The notes under the pieces are model-generated. The model had not been told where the DNA came from and ran no database searches. It saw only the letters and a list, made by a program, of their open reading frames with translations. Of a DNA stretch of 64,000 bases, positions 23,847 through 37,628 are shown piece by piece (positions within the stretch are counted from its first letter, which is position 1; the number at the start of each line of letters is the position of its first letter). The stretch comes from Ophthalmolycus amberensis (taxonomy: Eukaryota; Chordata; Actinopteri; Perciformes; Zoarcidae): contig JAFEUB010000814.1 in assembly GCA_024529925.1 (NCBI GenBank), forward strand, positions 1,875,501 through 1,939,500. Direction: 5' to 3'. The position numbers and the translations under genes are program-made.

Positions 23847-26800
23847 TGAACTGTTCAGAGACGCTTGCTTTTTTTGTCACTTATAATTAGATTTGCAGGA
23901 ATCAATGTAATGGAGGGATGTAGATGTACTGTTTTTGTATGCCAACACATATATCAGACGTGTCTTAACACACTCGCAGTAGAATTTAATGAGACCTGGA
24001 TTATTAAGCAGCTGCGCTCTGCTTTGGGGCATGAAATATGCTAACTGTTTGTGTGAGGTGCTCTGTTTGATGTGTTCTGCCTCTGCTGAATACACAACGC
24101 TATCTGATGTTTTCCTGTCTAAAATGAGTGTAACTGACACACATTCGAAACCAGCTGACAACATGACAATGTGTTGACTCCTAAATATCCTAAAGGTGGA
24201 ACACAAGCTATTCTAAATCATCGCTGTGATCGTAGCGAGGCCGTAATTGTCACAGCTTCCTGCCTCATTCAGAATGTATTGTCACTTAGCAAAATAAAGT
24301 CAAACACGCATCGATATACCGACGGCGAGGAGTTAGAAACAGCGGCAATAATAGAGCAGTCAATAACAAATGTGTCACTTCTTTTCCTCATAAACGTATT
24401 TGATTTAAAATGACTGGAGCACAGTCATCATGTTACCCTGTGTAGGTGGAAACTAGTCTTTTATGAATGATTTCTTCTTACTCATAAGTTTGAAGTTTGT
24501 GCAACATCAGGCCTTTGATCTTTGCAACTGATATATTGGTGGCACCAACATGCAGTGTTCCTGCTTTGCTTTTTAACTGCAATGTTCTGTAGGTGCTCAT
24601 TAAGTGCAGTATGGGTTGTGAGTATTTTGTTGTTTTGAACCATTTGTTTCATTTATCAATGGTGCAACAATTATTGATTAAACAGACTTTCTGAAATCTC
24701 TTTCGATAATGTTGCCAAAAGTCGAACAACCAAGCTTCAAATCGAATAAAATACAACCGTATAGGCCAGCTGAGGCTGGAAAAACACTTTCACTTTCTGT
24801 TTTTGTTTAGCAAAGTTCACATCCAGAACTAGAAAGTCACCTCTGGATACCTTTCTCGGGGTCTTCAGTATTGCAGCTCTTTTTTGATTTGACTACCTCA
24901 TTCTCTGTCTCTAGTGACCTCTGAACCCTTCACTCTGTGATGTCTCTCTCCTCTCACAGAAGCTGAGCAGTGGCCTGTTCATATCCTTGTTTCTCCCCCA
25001 GATTACTTTACTCTCCTGGCATTTCCTTTTTTGTATTTCTTATTTCCTCCTGCCTTTGTTATATGTGCCCTAGTGTGACCCCAGTTCAACAGACTCTTCT
25101 ATTGAAGAAAGGGGGGGGGCGCCTGTGTGTGTGTGTTATCTAGATCCCTCAAGCGTATCAGCTTTGATCTCTTTTTTTCTCTTCACTCTGTGTGTCCGGA
25201 CTCCAGCAAGACTGCTGACTCATCCTGTTTCTATTAAGATTAGGAAAGTGTGCAGTTGTTTCTCGCGGCTAAATGAAGTGAATCTTTAAGAATATGTCAG
25301 AAATGATTTTAAAATGCATTACAGTTGTGCAGTTCTGTGATATAAACATGTAGGCCTATGTTTCTGTCAATTTTGGTAAATGTTTTTCGTAATCACTTGA
25401 AATCCATGACTTAACACGACAAAAACATCTGTTTGGAGTCTGTTTGTGCGTCCAAGTGTTTGTTTAGTAAATGTCAGGATTTCGAAAGAGGGCGTCTCTT
25501 ACAAACTCAGCTCTTTGCATTCAGCCGTTCTCTCGTGACACTAGTCTCAAAAGAACAGAAGGTATGCCGTCATAAGAGGCTCTATTTTTAGTATTGGGGA
25601 AAGGCTGCATTCATAGACATGTCCATAAGTAATTGACTAGCTAGCTGTATTAAAAGCCCACACCCACCTCTTTATTACAAACAGGTTCTTGCTCTTTTTA
25701 GACTGTTGAACGCTGTCCTGGAAAATGTAAGGACTCAATAACGAAGAAGAGGATTCAACATACACACAAGGGAAAGTGGTTGTATGGAAACACGACTTTT
25801 TAGTCATTTTAGAATGCTAATATTTGCACTTTTGGTGTGCTGCAAGGATGACATATTTTTGTAGGCCAACCCCAGAAGTTAGCATCGCACTTGAATCTTT
25901 GACAAAAAGACAATGAGACTTAGCCTTTGGATTTTTGGATTATTGCAGAAGAAGAGCTCTGTGGTAAACACAAGTTTATGATACTTACTTCCACTTGTCG
26001 CCTTTTTAAGACATAACATTTTCAAAATTCAGGGGAGGGGTATTTACTGATGATTTTTATACCGTAGCTCAAAATGTTGAAATATCTTAAAGCATGTGTT
26101 ATAGACCTTATTTCAGGCATCTAACAAACCCACTGACTTTGAGATGAGGGAACCGGAAGTGAAACAATGCTGACTAATTTCTGGGTTCTATGACTCATTC
26201 TTGCAGCACTCTATTAGCACGAAAGAAAAAGTACAGCTGAGGCTGATGAAAATGACGTTAGTTTTGCAGTTATTTGGTCATAAACCAAAATATTGGACTG
26301 ATTGAAAGTGATGTTTTCACTAAATAGTCCGAAGATCACCAAAGTTATTACAAAATCATCCTGACGGGGACATGAATATATGGACAAAATGTCATGGCAA
26401 TTATTTTCAATAATTGTTGGCATCTCACTCAAAACCACATGGTGGCATATGAAGGAGCAGTCAGGAGATCACTCAAATCAGTAGGATCCTTCCTCTGGGG
26501 ACCATGAATGTATGTACAAAATCGTATGGCAATTGATCCAATAGCTCTTTAGATATTTCAGTCTGAACCAGAGTGGTGGACCCACCGGCAGATTGACATT
26601 ACCATCCATCCATATAGCCATGCTGCTGGTGTGGCCCCTTTGTTTGCCATCATTTCAAACCTGAGAAACCCTAGAGCTTTGCTAAAGTCTGCATTAGCTC
26701 CTGTTTCATGTTAGGAAGGTGAGCATTCATAATTCATCATCAGAAGTTGGCAACACAGTTTGCACATTTCCTTGTTAGATGAACCTGGAAAGTGGTGCCA

Positions 26801-28807
26801 TTTCCATCCATGAGGTCAGGTTTAGTCAGCCAGTGGCTCTTGAAGCATGTTTCAGCTTGAGCGCTCAGGTTTGGTATCTCAGTCAAAAGCTATACACATG
26901 TAATGACTGGGTAGTGTCTCTATAGTTATATCTTCTGACTCTATATTGTTTTGTTCTTTACATTCTGGATCCAGGTGCTCATCTGCCGTAACTACATGGG
27001 GAACATGGACATGAATGAGATTGACCACTTCATGCCCATCCTGATGAAGAGAGAAGAGGACGCTGAGGCGACGCCTCTGGTCGCCCACGGTTCCTCACAC
27101 TTCCTGTGGATCAAACACAGCAACCTTTACTGTATCCATTTTACAAATGTCTTTCTACTTTAATGTCAGAGCCTTCCCAACACTCATACTTGTGGAGAAA
27201 TGAGTAAAAATGGAACAGAGATCCACAGCCTCGAACACCTGAATATTCTCTTCTCTATGCAGCTCCATAAGGTTCAGGTCTGAGCTGCAGGCAGCTTCTC
27301 AGCGTCTGTTTCATCACATCGTGCTTCACAGCCAGTTGAAATATTGAACACAGATTCACTGTGATGTGCTATGCACTATATATCCTCCTCCCTTAATGTG
27401 AGATTGGGCAGTCAAACTTCCTTACACATGATTAATTCAGCTTGATATGGCGGTTGTGAGTAAGTGGTATTCCCAGTGCTCTGCATTAGACAATTGAGCT
27501 GCTTCACCTCCCTGTGGCCATGTTCTCAATTGCTTTAGACTGTGATTCATTGTGCTAACTTATTATTGAATTGCATTCATCTCCTCACCACCTACAGTAT
27601 AATAGATGTTTGCTACATACCTCCGTCTTGTAGATGTACAGTTATTTCTTAACAGTCCGTTCTTCAGTGGTGGCGATGACGAAGAAGAATGCAAATGCTT
27701 CGCTGGTGTACGCCTTTCTTTATAAAATTGTACAGGTGCGTCTGTTTTCTGAGACTTTAGTCCAAGTTTTTAACTACTGCTACTTGTGTTCACGTCTGTT
27801 ATCAACCAACCCAGCCAGTGCAACTAACCGACTAACTAATGTGTCCGTAGGTATTTAAGGAGTACTTTAAGGAGCTCGAGGAGGAGAGTATTCGTGACAA
27901 CTTTGTGACGGTGTACGAGCTGATGGACGAAGTGATGGACTTTGGTTTCCCTCAGACAACTGACAGCAAGATCCTACAAGAGTAAGAAAACAATAATAAT
28001 TGCTGTGTCTGCATGTTCATGCCTAATATTAAGAGTGGCTACTATTGACACAACTTAAAAGTGAAACAGTTACTGTACAATCATTCCAAACCACAAAAAA
28101 GGTCAACATTTTTACATTTGACAAAACCTGAATCAATTATGTTCGTTGGCGCTGTGCTCAGGCATTTTTCAGTGTGTCCCATTAATCCGGCTGATGAAGG
28201 TATGAGGTTAAAGTTTCAAACTCTCAAAGGCCGTACTGCACTAAAGCACTCCAGTCTGATTTTAATGTAACCACATTAACTCGAGTGGTAACTGTATCAT
28301 CAATCAGAAAACAGAACATTACAGTTGTTCAGTAAGATAACAGCAGTGTATTTCATACTGTAGCTGACCAGCAGAGATGGCAGTGAGAGCACACAATGAT
28401 TCCGTTTGAAGTGCCATTTGCTTTATTTGTTGTTTTTTTAAGTAGAGCCAGTGACTAAAGATATAAGGAATGGGGAAACTCTATTCAGCAAGTGAAATGA
28501 ACTGAAGCAACTACTATTCCTGGGCTTCACAGGTCTTTGTGTTCATGGTGTACACGGGGTTGATTTGCTTTTTCCGTCCTCGGCTCCTCAGAGAGGCATT
28601 TGTCTCCAGGGAAAGGCTCAGCGTTCCCTTTACAGTACCATGATAACATGGCTTCTGTGTGCACGTGATCAGCTTTGCTTCTAATTAATGATGAAGTTAT
28701 ATTTGAAACGTTCAAACTTTCCTATTTTAATGTAACAAATGGGATTTTGTGGTATGTGATTGATGATTCATTTTGTGTGCTGTTTGTGCACCAATGCTTG
28801 ACTGAGG

Positions 28808-28842
<35 letters not shown>

Positions 28843-29013
28843 GTATGTGTGTTTGTTGTCTGAATCGTGCTGATAAATACCAGGCTCCTATTGGCGCTTA
28901 GACACAATGACACCGTCAGCTGGACACACTCGAGAGTCTCAGACAGAAAAGCCCTGCTCTTCTCTTCTCCAAGGAGACGCACAAAAGTCATTTCTCTCTT
29001 GTGCATACACACG

Positions 29014-29052
<39 letters not shown>

Positions 29053-32000
29053 CACATACACACATTCACTTTGTCTCTCTGTCTGCATGCTGCATGCTGT
29101 GTGCATGAGTGGGAGGATGCAAGCGACTGAGCAAGTGAGACTGCAGGGATGCATGTGAATCTGTTCATGTGTGTGTCTTCGTATGAACCTTCATGCACGT
29201 GCGTATGTGTGTGTGTGTTTGTTGTGATTGCTATTGTTATTATGCTAATCTGCCAGTTTGCTGCCAACCCAGCTTCCAGATCCTTTCATTAGCATTTCTG
29301 AAGAGAAATAGGGAAAACCAGAACAAACACTGAAGCAACAAAACAACCCGACGTCGACCTCAAGCCCACTAGTCGCCTCCTTTTATCTTTCAACACTGTC
29401 AGACTTTGCTACGCGTCAACATGCGTTCACCCTGTAGGTGGGAGGAACTGGGACAGAAAACTAGGGAGAACTATTTGCCTTAATCTGTCAATCAATCTAA
29501 AACTTGTTTATCTTGCACTTTATTCCCAGAGAAGTTAGTTAAGAAATGTACAGTTGGACTGAAAATAAGACATTTATTTATTTTGTACACTTCTTGCTCA
29601 GCACCAAATAGCGTACAGAGACAGTTAGCGACTAGCTGGTGAACATTGAGCCACAAAAGAGCCTGCCAATCATCTGGTGGACACAAACTCAACTCCAAAT
29701 GAATTATAATGTTGCTCCGTAGCTGCTGGATGTGTAAATAAGCATCAGTTCCTTCCATACCATGCCACTCACCATATCAACTTAAAAGATAAATGATTTG
29801 CCAAAGTTGTGTTCACAACTCTTTTGAGCTGCCGACAAGTAACAAAAACAACTTATTTCAAGTTTAAATAAATATATTGAAAAGAAGAAAACAGAACAAT
29901 TAGTTATTTGAGCAAAGGAATCTGGTTTCGTCAGTATTTTGAGTACTTTGAACGGTTGAATCAATGACACAGATGCACAATACTTTTGCAATTTTGGTTA
30001 GCAGAAGCACAGTGCAACCTCGCAACGAGTCTGGGGCAAGACAGACACATTATTAATACCTTTGCTGTTTGACCCGTGCATAACTTCGTGCAACCCATTT
30101 CTCAAATTAGAAACTCCATATGGAACACAGATACCATTCCTGTTGCTGTATTTAGTCTACCGAAAAGAAGGACCGAGTACATACACATTTGGTCAGAATC
30201 ACAAGCAGAATGTCATTCCAAAATGACCGGTCGTACCTTGTCTGCATGAACACAACTTCAGCAGCGGTACCACTTTAACCGCCTTGTTGCCGGCAGATCT
30301 TTTGGGGGTTTCCACACAGAAAAAGCCACAAAAAAAAAAGATGGGTTTTGAAAATGGCTTGATACTATGTTTGCGCTTCTGCTGGCTTTGCACTTATTTC
30401 TACAAGAGAGGAGCGTGAGGACAGCAGCTTTCTGTGGAACATTGGGTCAGTGTGTGATTGACTCAGGGGGAAATGCTCAGGCCTCTAGAGGAGAAGAGAA
30501 GGCGAGGGACAACTAAAAATAGGAAAGGGGGAAGAGAAGAGGTCAGGAGAAAAGACAAAGGGGTTCGGAGAAAAGGGATTGCCACAGTTTGGATCACTGT
30601 CAACATGTGTCTTTTTTATTTGTGTTGGCAGTTTGAAATAGTTGCACACAGTTTTTGTTTTGTGAAATTGATGGAAATGAATGTAAGCAGATCTAAGGCA
30701 CATGTCTGCGAAACATCTATATCCTGCCCTGTTGTGAATATTAGCCTCTTCTCCATAGCAGGTTCAAGTGCAAGTTAACACCGAATCACAATGTTTTTAA
30801 CAAGAATATCTAAAACACCATTTGTTTTCTTGAATTGCCCACCCAGGCTACTTTACAAATCAGTAGTCATTTGTCGGGTGATAGTTTTTAGAGAATACCT
30901 AATGAAAATATGCACTTTTGTCAGTTTATTGCACAATCCACATTGCCAACATACATAAGTTTGCTCGCCAAACAAACACACAAAATTGAAGTCGATCATT
31001 TATTCAGGATATTTTTTTATATATACTGTAAGTAAAGTGGTATATTGTAAAAGCATGAAAATAATAAATACCCCAGACATTATAGTGCAGGGGAAATGTG
31101 GTGGCATAAATGAGAAGCGAGCTCTGCAGTGGAAACAAGGCCAAGAGAAGTGAAAGGTATCGGGGAGAGGGGGTGGCCTGGTCACATGTTGTTTAAGTAC
31201 AGCTCCCTCCTATTCATGATGTCGCCCTGGACACAGCCAGAGCACATTAAGAGACAACCTACAGTACAGAGCACATTAAGAGACAACCTACAGTACAGAG
31301 CACATTAAGAGACAACCTACAGTACCGTGCAGTGAATGAGGGGATCGATGGACGGATACACAGGGGGAACATATTTGTGTTGTTAACTATAAAGAGAAAG
31401 TATTTTGCCACAGTCAAGGCTATGACACTTACACATTTTATTGATTGCACCAATCAACATATTAATATCAGCAATGGATCAAATAAATGCTTGTAATGTG
31501 AAACAGAAGGGGGGAGGGGGACTCCCAGTAATGTTCCAATATTAGAAGTATTCAAACCTATTAAAGCTGTTCTGGCATCTTCTTGTGGCTCAAACCTCTT
31601 TAAGACTCTTGATGCTGGACTTTCATTTACTCAAGCAACACTTGATGGTTTAGTATCATGTAACAAATGCATGTTAGTCATATTATCTGTGGCTGTAGTC
31701 ACAATGGGTTCATGTAGATCTCCATTTTCCAATTGCATCCACAATTAATCTTCTTACATACATGAATATCAACCTTCTTTAATTTACTCACACTAGAAAA
31801 TGCTAATTTATTTTAAGTGATGAGGTGTGATTAATAGTGTTGTAAGTGTTGTAATTTCCTGTTCATTTATCTTCAAAATCTTGAGATATTTCTCCAAAAC
31901 GTTGAGATTCTGTCTCTCTCTGAAGCATCTTAATGAGGACTATGCCCTCGTGGGTATGCAGGGGTTTCACTCAGCAGGATTACAGACTGAATTTAAAAAC

Positions 32001-35000
32001 AGTTTGACGCCAGTTAAACAACTTTTTCTCTGCCTTTGTCTCTTTCAGGTACATCACCCAGCAGGGTCATAAATTGGAAATCGGAGCTCCTCGACCTCCA
32101 GCCACCGTCACTAATGCAGTGTCCTGGCGGTCAGAGGGCATCAAGTACAGGAAGAACGAAGTGTTCATGGACGTCATTGAGTCAGTAAATCTACTGGTGA
32201 GGACCATCTTTCCTACGTCAATATCATATTATTTCCAGAAAATAGAAATTGACTCAGCAAAGAGACAGACAGTTACAGACATCTTAGACATTTATTTTGT
32301 ACTTAATGCATCATCTCTTTTCACCATATCAATAATGTTTACTTAAAAGATGATATTTTACAATGTAATAATACTACAGTATTATATTACTATAATATGA
32401 ATGATTATCATTTAATGAGGAACTCTTTTCTTTTACTTGAATACACTGTACAATGAATAAGATCACAAGAAGCAAAACAAAACAGATACTGTAGATAGAC
32501 ATATCAACTCTTTAATAGATATGACTTACCCATCATCATATTGACTCCAGTATCAGTTCCACATTCTTTATCCATCGTCATCCACTGTTTTGATCCGTCA
32601 TCCAAAATTATGTATTTTCTTAAAAAATTCAAAGTGCTTCCTTGAAGCCAAGTGGGGTTCGTCCGTGTCTTTGTCAAAGCCCTGGCATGTTTTGACTCCT
32701 CCTAACAGTCTCTTTCCTTGAATTGAATTGCTAAGTCAACAGTCTCTGATATCAACAATCCTCTATTCTTTTTCAATACAACATCCTGCGTTGGTCACGT
32801 CTCTGCATTGTGTGACTTATACAGTAGTATATTTCAAAGGCTTGAAGACAATGTAAGCAGACAAAGTACATCAGCCAGAATTAATTCCTCAAAAAGTGAT
32901 TTTATTAGACAACATTTTCAACTTTTGATAAAGTCTCAACTTACTTATAATGTTGTAACTGCTGTAAAATGATTTGACTTTGTACACCTGTAGTAAAATG
33001 CCCCTCAATGTAATAATAATCATTTGGTAGAAAAGTAAACATTATATTAAATACCACTTCCTTTTCTGTGGCCGGGGACTTTTTAAAAAGGTTTTCAGTT
33101 CTTCATCCTCTTTCACATCGACACCTCGCTTACATTTCTCAAGCTGCAAGCGGACACCTTTTCAGTCTGTTTGTATGTACTGAATGGCTGCTCCTGATCC
33201 GTATCACATCAGTATTTAAACAAAACAGCTTTAGGAGCATTTTAAACAACAGTGAACTCTTGTTTAAAGTCATGCCTTTCTCTTCTGTCTACAGGTGAAT
33301 GCCAATGGCAGCGTCCTGCAGAGTGAAATAGTGGGCACTGTCAAGCTCAAAGTAGTCCTCTCGGGGATGCCTGAACTCAGACTGGGCCTCAACGACAAAG
33401 TGCTGTTTGAAATAACAGGCAGTAAGTAAAAGCGAGTCATGCTCTGTGTCATACATGTCTTATATGCTGAACATGAGGAAGCAATAGAGTCACGAAGACA
33501 GTGAAGTTCACTTGAATCCCAGAGAGGGCACAAAAGGTGAGCGTGGATCATTTTGTTATATCTTAGAATACTTCCCACGTACCGCCCGGTGTACATGTTC
33601 CCAAGGTATGGAATCACTGACTTAGGTAATGCAAAGCACACAACAACTTCGTTTGATGATATAACTCTAATGCTTCTTGACAAATGCTGTGTTGTATATT
33701 TTTAATGTTGTTGTATCCGTAAATGTACAGCATCGGGCAGCGGCCACTTTGATCTCATTACCCGTCGTCCCTTTCCTTCTGTTACACTTTGTAAATTGCT
33801 ATCGGTACACTTCACATGCTGAGCTGACAGCTGACAGACTGTTACGCACGAGTGACATAGAGGAATATTTAAAAAATTGTATTCATCTCAAGCTGCCAAA
33901 ATTTGACATTATTGATAGAGGACTTGTAAACTGTCAACGGGGGAAGTTTTATTGCATTTTAAATGAAACATATTTTACTCTTGATATAAATTTGCTTCAA
34001 AAATCTGCTCGAGTAATGCTGACACGCCAAAATGTAATTTTGAACTCCCCCTCAGACTTCCACTTTCACCTCCTCTTTCTGTCGAAAGCCAGCACTCTTG
34101 CAAATCTCTCTCGGCTTAGCTTTCATCCTTCCTCATCTCCCTCTCCTCCTACTTTCCCAATTTTTCCAATAACGTCTCCCACTGCTACGTCTCCCCTTGT
34201 CTATTCCTGCACCCCCTCCCCCCTTCTCCCTCTCATCTCCCTCTTTTCCCCTCCTCTCTCCTGCCTTCATTTCTTCCCCCCTACTGGTTACTGAAGGGGA
34301 AAAGCTCCATCACTGTCTAGCCTCTTTGCCTCTCAGTAAATCCTCACCCCAGGCTACAGCCCTGCAGATGAAAGGTGAGGGTCTGTGGATATCCTGTATA
34401 TGGCAGCACACAATCCCCCCCCCCCCCCACTGTGTTTTGCATTCAAATGTTAAAGTATGCTTTGCCCTCTCATCCTCAGCAGTTACACTTATTTTTTAAA
34501 TATCATTTTGCAGTCATTTTGGCGTTTATTATGTTTGCCTGATCTGCACATTTTATCACAGCTGGATGCTTCCAAAAATGTGAGAAAAACTACAAGTCAT
34601 TTAACACTGCCCTCTGCTGGAAAAAGTCCAGAATCGTCACTAGAAACTTCATACAAGTTGCATTCATAATGATAAAGTCCACAAAAAGCCACTTTTTAGA
34701 CATAGATCAGTTAAGACAAACACTCTGGCCTTTTCACTGAAATATCTGATCATTTGTAACATTTGAGTGTCTACACCTGGTCACATGTCCCTGAAATGAA
34801 TGCATATTATTCATCAGAGGTATTGTATGTTTGTTTGATGTGTTTGCTTTTAGGATTAGTTTTTTCCTCTGAGCCTGAACAAGGAAAGTATGAGCTGAGA
34901 TCCAGGTCATAAAGAAGACTTTTTTTCATGTTTAATTAATCTGCTGATTACATCCCAATTTTAATGTGCTGAGAAAAAAATGCCCACGGTGACATCTTCT

Positions 35001-37588
35001 CATGACTAAATGCAGATTCTTTCCGTTATAGTATTGTTTCCTGTCTTCACATTTGAGAAGGTGCAAGAAATATTCAGCACGTTTGCTGAAAAGATGACAA
35101 AAATGATTAATCGACAACCACAAGGAGTTGTAGATTCATTTTCGTTTCAGAAAATAATCCACCAATCGCGACGTTTCCTGTGCCCTCAACCTTTAAATGC
35201 TATGAAGCTTGTGTTAACCTGTCTCTCTGTCCGCTGGGTCCAGTGATATTGCAGCACTGTAAGATGCTTTGGACAGAAACATTTTCCACATGCCATTGTG
35301 AAACGGTTCCCTGTGTTCCTTGTGTCACTTTTTATACTGTGCTACAGCAGACAGAAAACAGATTAGGTTCCTCCTGTCTGCTGCTGTATATTAAAGCAGC
35401 CTCAAAGGTGAACCACAGGGGACACTGCTGCATCTTCAATCCCCACCTGGCATGTACGCAAACGTACACACACAAACACGCACACACACCTGTCTCTTCT
35501 TCCGGCGCCTGAGGCCCTGGCAGTGACAGAGAGTGTCCCGTACGACCTTTCTTTCCTGTCGTCTTGATACCGCTGCATGCAGGTGTGCGTGTTACTGACA
35601 TAAAAACAAACCGAATTAGAGAGACAGAAAATGCGCTAAAGGGCTTTCCTGCTTTGCTTGTCCAGGAGTGTTGTGCTCTCCCTAGACCCGATCTCAGCCA
35701 GTCCCCTCTCAGGCAGGAGGAAATGCCACACACACACACGCACACATGCAAACACACACTAAAGCTAAATCAATCCAGAAACAAGGAAGAAGATATGCAT
35801 AAACCTATGCACGTACACACACTCGAGAGAGAGAAAGAGGACGATGAACAGGGAAGCTGCATATGTAAGTACACGTGCACACACATCTTCTTTCCTGCCA
35901 GTGCTGGTCCAGGGTTGCATTCAGAGCAGGTGAGGCAGGCTTTAAGCTCGCTGTTGAATGGGGGATTTGGTTGAAGGCCCACAGTCATTACAGCAGTTTT
36001 CCACCACTCAGCACCCTCCATTAACCACAGAGGAGGAGGCTTTCTCCAGCAGACTACAAATGCCACCATTAAGGAGGTCGCGCTTTTTAAATGCCCATTG
36101 CAGCAGCGCTGCACCTCTTGCTTCATCCTTGGGAGGAATTGTCTGGAAAAGTTAAATTCTCTAGCCGACACAATCTGCTGATTTTTGTCGACAGCAGCCT
36201 CTGTCGTACTCCTGCAGAGTTTTAGAAATGTAAGATAAACGGTAGAGCGCTGTTTAATTGGTCACTGGTAACCATATTCATAACTATACTCACTATGCTG
36301 TTTTTATTAGTCAATTAACAGAAAATGAGTCAAAAGCTAATTTTATAATCAATTAATAATTTGTTGTTGATCCAGCAAAAATGCCAGATATGTGGTTATC
36401 TGTGTCGGGCAGGTTTTAAACCCCTCACCTGACAAATGGTTGTGCATTTAAGCAGTCGTATTACTAATGATACAGTGGGCAAAATAATGTGACATCTCAT
36501 AAAGACTTCACTGTAGGCGTATTTCACAAAATAAGTCCATAATAAACGACCTGCTTTAGTGTGGTAGGCGGATTTATTACACAAACAGTAAATCAGGAAT
36601 GAAAAAAAAACACACAGCTATGTTTTTTTTTAAATTACAGAATATTTATGTACTGTGTTGTATTGTTGTGTTAGTGCAGGTGTGGATGTGTTTGTGAGGC
36701 AGCTAAATGGGCTTCAGTACAGGAGAAGATGATCGCAGCAGGTTGAAGGCACACAGACTGTTCAGAGGGGGACAAGAAAAGGGCAGAGCACGCTGTGTGT
36801 GTGTGTGTGTGTGTGTGTGAGTGTGTGTGTGTGTGAGTGAGAGAGAGAGACTAAGTGAATGTTTGTCAATCATCATTACCTTGACCTTGATTTCCCCAAG
36901 GCCGCTTGGAAGGCTCTCAATCTTTTTGTGTGCTTTTGTGCGTGTATTGTGTGTGTGTGTCAGGAGAGAAGAGTAAGACAGTGGAGCTGGAGGATGTGAA
37001 GTTTCATCAGTGTGTCCGTCTGTCACGCTTCGAGAACGACCGCACCATCTCTTTCATCCCCCCCGACGGCGAGAGCGAGCTCATGTCCTACCGCCTCAAC
37101 ACCACAGTAAGTAGGACACACAAACAAACTTCTCTCTATAACACACACTCACACTCGCACACCACCTGCATACCACCAACACCAAGAGCACACTTCATAT
37201 TAGTCCCACACTAAAGTTTAAACACAGATACCATCACAACCTAGAAAGGTAATTCTTTTCCGCATCTTCCTCGTACAAAACATATTCGACTTTTATATTC
37301 TTCATTATTGATCAATGTTATTGTTGTACTGCAAAGTATTTAGCCTCAGTTCATATCTTTACTCTTTTATGACCAAATTTGAAAGACTATTACGTTTGAG
37401 TGTTTGTGTAAAATGCCACGTTACAACAACAGCTAATATGTTTCAAGTTCAGCTTGTCTGCTAAGCCACATGTTGCCAATCATCCTGACATGCTGTTCAA
37501 TGAAGCAGAGGATACTAGAGGGGGGCTGCTGTGCCTGAAATCTATGTGATCTATCCAGCTGAGCAGCGATTGTCTCCCTTGTACAAAC

Positions 37589-37628
<40 letters not shown>

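Larger units (their letters stand above)
21698..26974 (+). other. ap1m intron 1 (5.3 kb)
   Basis: No coding exon is recognised. It contains a fold-back repeat with a perfect 25-bp hairpin (22247-22642), family A copies in both orientations (23390-23700 plus, 26215-26640 minus), a (TG)32 array at 23781-23844, a 15-base poly-C run at 23105-23119, and a second CCGGAAGT site at about 26154. Large first introns often carry enhancers; none can be named by eye. Confidence 0.6.
27982..32048 (+). other. ap1m intron 4 (4.1 kb)
   Basis: No coding exon is seen. It holds GT/CA arrays (28811-28839 and 29018-29049), a family C repeat copy (29600-29745) and a 29-base tandem repeat of three units (31241-31325). 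Confidence 0.6.

Noticed and set aside
28722..29267. 181-aa minus-strand open frame
   Set aside because: Composed largely of Thr-His and Cys-Val repeats read from CA/GT microsatellites; no domain, no homologue recognised.
33677..34294. 205-aa plus-strand open frame in ap1m intron 6
   Set aside because: Its Pro/Ser-rich half comes from a CT-rich stretch, and the other half shows no family resemblance. It lies in an intron without matching splice signals.
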